Shown here in pieces: positions 6,478 to 9,816 of a stretch of DNA of 9,816 nt (the stretch's first letter is position 1; each line of letters begins with the position of its first letter). A program made the position numbers and the translations under genes. Source of the DNA: JBOHPP01 sp050731755 (lineage in GTDB: Bacteria; Methylomirabilota; Methylomirabilia; Rokubacteriales; CSP1-6); assembly GCA_050731755.1 (NCBI GenBank), contig JBOHPP010000200.1, positions 1 through 9,816 of the forward strand. The letters are read 5' to 3'. The notes under the pieces are model-generated. The model worked only from the letters and a program-made list of their open reading frames with translations, had not been told where the DNA came from and made no database searches.

Positions 6478-6864
6478 ATGGAGCAGCGGACTCACGAGAA
6501 GATCGCGCCCCACCTGTGCGGGCGCCCGGTCGAGCTCAGTGCCGGGCGCGCCCGGGTCGTGCTGGAGACCACGCGCGAGATGGCCGCCGACGATCGTGGG
6601 CTGGTGCACGGTGGCTTCACCTTTGGGCTCGCGGACTACGCAGCCATGCTGGCCGTCAACGAGCCCACCGTGGTGCTGGCCAGCGCCCAGGTGAAGTTCC
6701 TCGGCCCCGTAGTGGCGGGCGACGGCATGGAAGCCGAGGCCGCCGTCGAGCGAAGCGAGGGCCGGAAGCGCTGGGTGAAGGTCGTGGTGCGCCGAGACCG
6801 CACGCCAGTGGCCGAGGGAGAGTTTCTTGCGATCGTGCCCGACAAGCACATCCTCGAGCGATGA
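6478..6864 (+). CDS. Hotdog-fold thioesterase, PaaI-like
   Basis: A 128-aa protein with the length and pattern of single hotdog-domain thioesterases that hydrolyse acyl-CoA in the cytoplasm as dimers or tetramers. The signature is DDRGLVHGGFTFGLADYAAM, with HGG at residues 44-46 capping the central helix and D53 on that helix as a likely catalytic acid. It is followed by the beta strands VVLASAQVKFLGPVVAGD and WVKVVVRRD. The ATG at 6478 is chosen because GGGAGG (6467-6472) stands 5 nt upstream; an earlier ATG at 6427 would place the promoter-like sequence inside the gene. A 55-bp spacer with a hairpin separates it from the next gene. The acyl substrate is not determinable; the DDRGLVHGG variant suggests a small-acyl thioesterase subgroup, by inference. 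Confidence 0.85.
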   Translation: MEQRTHEKIAPHLCGRPVELSAGRARVVLETTREMAADDRGLVHGGFTFGLADYAAMLAVNEPTVVLASAQVKFLGPVVAGDGMEAEAAVERSEGRKRWVKVVVRRDRTPVAEGEFLAIVPDKHILER

Positions 6865-6876
6865 GGCGCAAAGGGG

Positions 6877-6897
6877 CCGCCGGCGATCAACCGGCGG
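6877..6897 (+). terminator. GC-rich hairpin between thioesterase and downstream operon
   Basis: A perfect 7-bp inverted repeat (CCGCCGG / CCGGCGG) encloses a 7-nt loop (CGATCAA), starting 12 nt after the thioesterase stop codon. No U-run follows, so it is not a classical intrinsic terminator. It could attenuate transcription, protect an mRNA end, or be incidental in GC-rich DNA. Confidence 0.35.
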
Positions 6898-6919
6898 TAC
6901 CGCCTTCGGGAGGGATAGC

Positions 6920-7552
6920 ATGGGCGCTCACGCGCTGTACCTGGTCCGCATGGACGTGGCCCACGACCACGAGGCCACCTTCAACGAGGTCTACGACCGC
7001 GAACACATCCCCAACCTCAGGGCCGTGCCCGGGGTACGCCGGGCCAGCCGCTACCGGCAGCCCTCGCCGACCGACCCGCGCTACCTCGCCGCCTACGAGC
7101 TGGACGGGCCGGCGGTCGTCGACAGCGCAGCCTGGAAGGCGGCCGGCGAGGCTGGCCGCTGGCCCACCGCGGTGCGCCCGCACACGATGAATCGCCATCT
7201 GGCCTTGTACGAGTGGGTCGGTGGAAGCGCGGCGCGTACCGGGAAAACCCCGTACGTGTTCTGGGTCATGATGGACGTGGAGCCCCACCGCGAGGCCCTC
7301 TTCAACGACCTGTACGACACCGAGCACCTGCCGCTGCTGATGAAGCTGCCCGCGGCTGTCAACGTCGTGCGCTACCGCACGGCGGCGGCCGGAGAGCCGC
7401 GCTACCTCTGCGCGTACGAGGTCGAGCGCGCCAACCTGCCGATGTCGAAGCTGTGGAACGACACCTCGGACGTCGGGCGCTGGAAGCCGGAGGTGCGGCC
7501 CTACACCTTCAACAAGCGGTACATCGTCAGCGAACGGATCGTCTCGGCCTGA
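6920..7552 (+). CDS. Tandem dimeric alpha/beta-barrel (EthD-like ferredoxin fold) protein
   Basis: A 210-aa protein built of two homologous halves. Residues 5-100 and 112-207 align by eye at an offset of about 108: FNEVYDREHIPNLRAVPGV pairs with FNDLYDTEHLPLLMKLPAA, DPRYLAAYEL with EPRYLCAYEV, and GRWPTAVRPHTMN with GRWKPEVRPYTFN. The pattern (beta strand, helix with YDxEHxP, strand RYR, strand YLxAYE) is that of dimeric alpha/beta-barrel proteins such as EthD and stress-responsive A/B-barrel families, where two domains normally dimerise into one barrel. Here both are fused, so one chain could form the whole barrel. Members occur in catabolic operons; the catalytic role is usually unknown. 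The ATG at 6920 has GGGAGGG 5 nt upstream. It is first in the cluster with the SDR stub, hydrolase and NTF2-like genes. Confidence 0.8.
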   Translation: MGAHALYLVRMDVAHDHEATFNEVYDREHIPNLRAVPGVRRASRYRQPSPTDPRYLAAYELDGPAVVDSAAWKAAGEAGRWPTAVRPHTMNRHLALYEWVGGSAARTGKTPYVFWVMMDVEPHREALFNDLYDTEHLPLLMKLPAAVNVVRYRTAAAGEPRYLCAYEVERANLPMSKLWNDTSDVGRWKPEVRPYTFNKRYIVSERIVSA

Positions 7553-7562
7553 GCCGGACACG

Positions 7563-7664
7563 ATGATCGACCCGACGTTCACGCTCGAGAAGAAGACCGC
7601 GATCGTCGTCGGCGCAGCGAACGGGATCGGGCGCGCGACCGATCCGGCCAGGAGGTCGTCATGA
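7563..7664 (+). pseudogene. Short-chain dehydrogenase (SDR) N-terminal stub
   Basis: A 33-codon reading frame starting at ATG 7563, 10 nt after the preceding stop. It reads MIDPTFTLEKKTAIVVGAAN then GIGRAT, which is the beginning of a classical SDR: first beta strand followed by the glycine-rich NAD(P)-binding loop (here VGAANGIG for the usual TGxxxGIG). A full enzyme has about 250 residues with Ser, Tyr-x3-Lys catalytic residues, all missing. After GIGRAT it diverges (DPARRSS) and stops in TGA at 7662-7664. That stop overlaps the ATG of the hydrolase (ATGA), and the AGGAGG of the hydrolase lies inside the last codons. I read this as a large deletion in a former operon gene whose 3' end was the hydrolase ribosome binding site. 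It may still be translated and couple to the hydrolase. Confidence 0.75.
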
Positions 7665-8518
7665 GCTACGACATCAAAATTGAGGACGTCGAGTACATCC
7701 GCCACGACGGCGTACCGCTGCTCGCGCGTCTTTACCGGCCGCCAGGCCCCGGGCCGTTTCCCATCATGGTCGAGCTGCACGGGGGCGCGTGGTGCCGCCA
7801 GGACCGCCTGGCCGACACAGTGATCCACGAGCCGCTGGCCAGGAGCGGCGTGATCGTGGCCGCGCTCGACTGGCGGCAGCCGCCGGTGGCCCCGTACCCG
7901 GCCTCGTTCCAGGACATCCACTATGCGATCCGCTGGCTCAAGGCGCGCGCGACAGAGCTGGGGAGCCGGCCCGACATGGTGGGCTCGATGGGCAATTCGA
8001 GCGGCGGGCACCAGGCGATGCTGCTCGGGATGCGGCCCTTCGATGCGCGCTACGGCGCGCTGCCGCAGCCGGCGGGCGCGCCGGCCGCCGACGCCACCGT
8101 GCGCTGCGTGGTCATGTGCTCGCCCGTCATCGATCCGCTCGGCCGCTACCACTACGCGAAGCAGGTCAAGGCCAAGGGGCAGCCGTATCCGCCCCTGGTC
8201 GACGAGGTGCTGCCCTGCCACGACGCGTACTGGCAGAGCGAGGCGGCGATGGCCGAGGGCAGCCCGGCGCTGGCGCTCGAGCGGGGCGAGACGATACAGC
8301 TCCCGCCCGTGCTGTACCTGCAGGGCACCGAGGACCTCGCGCATCCCCGCCCCCACCTCGATCGCTTCGTCGCGGCCTATGGCACGGCGGGCGGCGTGGT
8401 CGATCTCGAGCTGTTCGACGGCGAGGGACAGGGCTTCATCATGCGGAAGGCCGGCTCACCGGCTTCAAATCGCGCCATCGAGCTGATCATCGAGTTCGTG
8501 CACAAGCAGATCCGATAA
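7661..8518 (+). CDS. Alpha/beta hydrolase (HSL/esterase-like) with altered catalytic His
   Basis: A 285-aa cytoplasmic alpha/beta hydrolase of the carboxylesterase/lipase HGG group. The oxyanion-hole motif HGGAW is at residues 40-44. The nucleophile elbow is GNSSGG (111-116), with S113 as the likely nucleophile. LYLQGTEDLAHP supplies the acid (D225). The catalytic His is expected in an EGHGF-like turn, but here residues 254-259 read GEGQGF, so the position is Gln257 (CAG at 8429-8431). Residues 80-96 (PASFQDIHYAIRWLKAR) are the typical helix before the elbow. The ATG at 7661 has CCAGGAGG upstream and overlaps the SDR stub stop by ATGA. Hydrolysis of an ester or lactone in the same pathway as its neighbours is plausible, provided another His substitutes. 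Confidence 0.85.
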   Translation: MSYDIKIEDVEYIRHDGVPLLARLYRPPGPGPFPIMVELHGGAWCRQDRLADTVIHEPLARSGVIVAALDWRQPPVAPYPASFQDIHYAIRWLKARATELGSRPDMVGSMGNSSGGHQAMLLGMRPFDARYGALPQPAGAPAADATVRCVVMCSPVIDPLGRYHYAKQVKAKGQPYPPLVDEVLPCHDAYWQSEAAMAEGSPALALERGETIQLPPVLYLQGTEDLAHPRPHLDRFVAAYGTAGGVVDLELFDGEGQGFIMRKAGSPASNRAIELIIEFVHKQIR

Positions 8519-8544
8519 CGCAGGTCCTCGAGGAGGGGAGACCC

Positions 8545-8919
8545 ATGCCAGTTGAGACCGTGGCCCACGCGGATGTCGACACCCTGCAGGCGCTCAATCG
8601 GGACTACATCAATTCCGTCCAGACCTCGGACGTCCACCGATTCGACGAGATCCTCGCGGAGGACTTTCTGTGCAGCAACCCCGACGGCTCACTCGTCGAC
8701 CGCGCGGGCTTCCTCGTCCAGACGGCCCGCCCGGTGGCGATCTCGAATCTCGAAGCCCACGATGTGCGCGTTCGGATCATCGGCGACGTCGCGATCATCC
8801 ATGCGCGCACGACATACACGATGCCGGACGGTCGAGCGGGATCGGGCCGGTACACCGACGTCTGGGCGCGCCGCCAGGGCCGCTGGCTGGCCGTGTCCGC
8901 CCACGTCACCCGCTGCTGA
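8545..8919 (+). CDS. NTF2-like / SnoaL-like (DUF4440-type) protein
   Basis: A 124-aa single-domain protein with the cone-shaped NTF2 fold pattern: N-terminal helices (DVDTLQALNRDYINSVQTSD and HRFDEILAEDF), a short CSNPDGSLVDRAGFL turn, then curved beta strands (VRVRIIGDVAIIHARTTYTM and GRYTDVWARRQGRWLAVSAH). DUF4440/SnoaL-like members act as small-molecule isomerases, hydrolases, cyclases or ligand-binding proteins; the catalytic residues vary, so no reaction can be assigned. The ATG at 8545 follows AGGAGGGGAG (8531-8540). It lies 26 nt after the hydrolase stop and ends this plus-strand cluster. Confidence 0.85.
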   Translation: MPVETVAHADVDTLQALNRDYINSVQTSDVHRFDEILAEDFLCSNPDGSLVDRAGFLVQTARPVAISNLEAHDVRVRIIGDVAIIHARTTYTMPDGRAGSGRYTDVWARRQGRWLAVSAHVTRC

Positions 8920-8945
8920 GGGCACCGGCGGTGGGCGCGGCTCGT

Positions 8946-8968
8946 GCGCGCCTTCTGCTCAGGCGCGC
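8946..8968 (+). terminator. GC-rich hairpin after the NTF2-like gene
   Basis: A 7-bp inverted repeat (GCGCGCC / GGCGCGC) with a 9-nt loop lies 26 nt after the stop at 8919, in the 73-bp gap between two convergent genes. Its place fits a shared transcription end, but no T-run follows on either strand, so the call is weak. Confidence 0.3.
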
Positions 8969-8992
8969 CGCAAGAAGCGCTCAAGGCGCCCT

Positions 8993-9268
8993 CTACAGTG
9001 GCGCAACGGTCTTGGGCTTCAACCGGAAGTGCCGCGCTGCCGCTGACACGTGGCGATCGTTCGTGTAGATCTCCGGGAGACCATGCTCCTGGGCGCAGAT
9101 CAAATGCAGCGCGTCGGCCGCCCGCAGGAACACCGGCCGCGGCAGGCGCGCGAACGCCGCCGCCGCCCTCGCCGCGAGCGCGGTGGTGAGGGGAAGCCAC
9201 GTCCACAAGCCCTGGCCGCAGTCATCGTCGAACTGGCCCATCACCTCCCGGAACGTCACGTCGATCAT
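8993..9268 (-). pseudogene. PIN-domain ribonuclease (VapC-like), N-terminally truncated
   Basis: A 91-aa frame with the second half of a PIN domain: RPVFLRAADALHLICAQEHG holds the third conserved acid (D52), and IYTNDRHVSAAARHF holds the fourth (D71). PIN toxins have about 130 residues and begin with a hydrophobic strand ending in the first Asp (LDTS/DSSA-type), with a Glu some 40 residues later. That part, about 40-50 residues, is absent, so the metal site would be incomplete and RNase activity is not expected. The frame opens with ATG at 9268, which overlaps the amidase stop (ATGA). The upstream amidase ends in a normal-looking C-terminus, so the deletion seems to have removed the PIN 5' end and whatever lay between, possibly its antitoxin. 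No antitoxin gene is seen on either side. Confidence 0.7.
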
Positions 9269-9816
9269 CGACTGGCCTCCATTGCCTTCGTTATCGCCAC
9301 CAGCGCTGCGTCGCTGCCGCGCGCGCCGAGAATCGACAGGCCCACCGGCAGCCCGTCGACGTGCGCGCCCGGTAGACTCACCTGCGGCACACCGGCCAGG
9401 CCGCCATGGGCGGTCAGGCAACTGATGCGCGCGCGCAGCGGGTCGAGCGTCGCCTGCGAGAGTCCCTTCCGGGGCGCCGGGAATGGTGTGGTCGGCAGGC
9501 ACAGGATGGTCCCCGGCGGCAGCAGCCAAGCGAGGCGGGCGCGCGCCTCGGCGCGCATCAACGCCGCCCATTGCCGCTCGGCTTCGGGGGTCGTGCTGGC
9601 GAGGGTCAGGCCGCGCGCCACGTTGAAGGCCAGGCGCGGGTTGTCGCGATCGATCCAGTCCTTGAAGGTGAGCCAGGCCTCGTGGAGCTGAAGGGTGCGC
9701 TGCGCCCGTGACCAGACCGACAGCCCCGGCGGCGCCAGGAGGTCCTCGCGCACCTCCTTCACCAGCGTCGACAGCGTGCGTACCACCGGCTGCAGCGCGG
9801 CGGCGGTCTCGGCATC
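9265..9816 (-). CDS. Amidase (amidase signature family), C-terminal part
   Basis: The last 183 codons of an amidase that begins beyond the right edge. The C-terminal section is characteristic of the amidase signature family: LPPGTILCLPTTPFPAP, then RISCLTAHGGLAGVPQVSLPGAHVDGLPVGLSILGARGSD, with the closing VGLSILGARGSD strand and turn. The Ser-cisSer-Lys triad and glycine-rich signature lie outside the window, so intactness and substrate cannot be judged. Enzymes of this family hydrolyse carboxamides or act in Asp/Glu-tRNA amidation; the sequence here looks like the general amidase group rather than GatA, but that is only an impression. Its TGA (9267-9265) overlaps the ATG of the truncated PIN frame. 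Confidence 0.85.
   Translation of the reverse strand, partial: DAETAAALQPVVRTLSTLVKEVREDLLAPPGLSVWSRAQRTLQLHEAWLTFKDWIDRDNPRLAFNVARGLTLASTTPEAERQWAALMRAEARARLAWLLPPGTILCLPTTPFPAPRKGLSQATLDPLRARISCLTAHGGLAGVPQVSLPGAHVDGLPVGLSILGARGSDAALVAITKAMEASR

Noticed and set aside
4841..6694. A 617-codon open frame on the plus strand opposite the histidine-rich protein
   Set aside because: It is low-complexity in Arg, Val, Gly and Glu as expected from the complement of a GC-rich gene, lacks recognisable motifs, and runs through the divergent intergenic region into the thioesterase. The minus-strand frame has a proper ribosome binding site and balanced composition.
6887..8356. A 489-codon minus-strand open frame opposite the dimeric-barrel and hydrolase genes
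   Set aside because: Antisense shadow: it spans several real genes and their intergenic gaps, with Arg/Val/His-rich composition and no domain signal.
1..9816. Mobile element or CRISPR as the cause of the gene stubs
   Set aside because: No transposase, integrase, terminal inverted repeat pair, target-site duplication or regularly spaced repeat was seen by eye around any stub.

Overview
The window is GC-rich, with strongly GC-biased third codon positions and close gene packing. A 453-aa outer-membrane beta-barrel protein ending in Phe points to a Gram-negative (diderm) bacterium. The gene mix (short-form methionine-synthase-like enzyme, many catabolic enzymes of unclear substrate, PIN and nucleotidyltransferase genes) resembles metagenomic soil or groundwater lineages such as Rokubacteria/Methylomirabilota or deltaproteobacteria. 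That placement is inferred from gene content, not from any marker gene. No rRNA, tRNA, CRISPR array, insertion sequence or phage gene was seen.

Layout, left to right. (1) 1-369, minus: N-terminus of an FAD-dependent oxidoreductase running off the left edge. (2) 404-1765, plus: Omp85/D15-type barrel without POTRA domains. (3) 1766-2058, plus: remnant of a MetE-like gene joined directly to the barrel stop codon. (4) 2075-2842, minus: membrane-anchored lytic transglycosylase. (5) 2925-4762, plus: medium-chain zinc dehydrogenase, a 75-aa basic protein and a minimal nucleotidyltransferase, all tightly packed. (6) 4772-6370, minus: a 532-aa histidine-rich protein I cannot assign. (7) 6478-8919, plus: hotdog thioesterase, a tandemly duplicated dimeric alpha/beta-barrel protein, a 33-codon short-chain dehydrogenase stub, an alpha/beta hydrolase and an NTF2-like protein. 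(8) 8993-9816, minus: C-terminal part of an amidase (its N-terminus lies beyond the right edge), followed with a 4-bp ATGA overlap by an N-terminally truncated PIN domain.

The plus-strand genes from 6920 to 8919 are spaced like one operon. Thioesterase, hydrolase, NTF2-like and dimeric-barrel proteins together suggest catabolism or secondary metabolism of an acyl, ester or lactone compound, but no substrate can be named.

The most striking feature is a set of three truncated genes (MetE-like, SDR, PIN), each abutting or overlapping an apparently healthy neighbour at a stop or start codon. Two of the three junctions are ATGA overlaps. They look like deletion scars that left neighbouring reading frames intact. 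Other points of interest are the alpha/beta hydrolase, which has Gln where the catalytic His is expected, and the small-protein/nucleotidyltransferase pair, which is arranged like a toxin-antitoxin-type module. I do not see a clearly new multi-gene defence or mobile system here.
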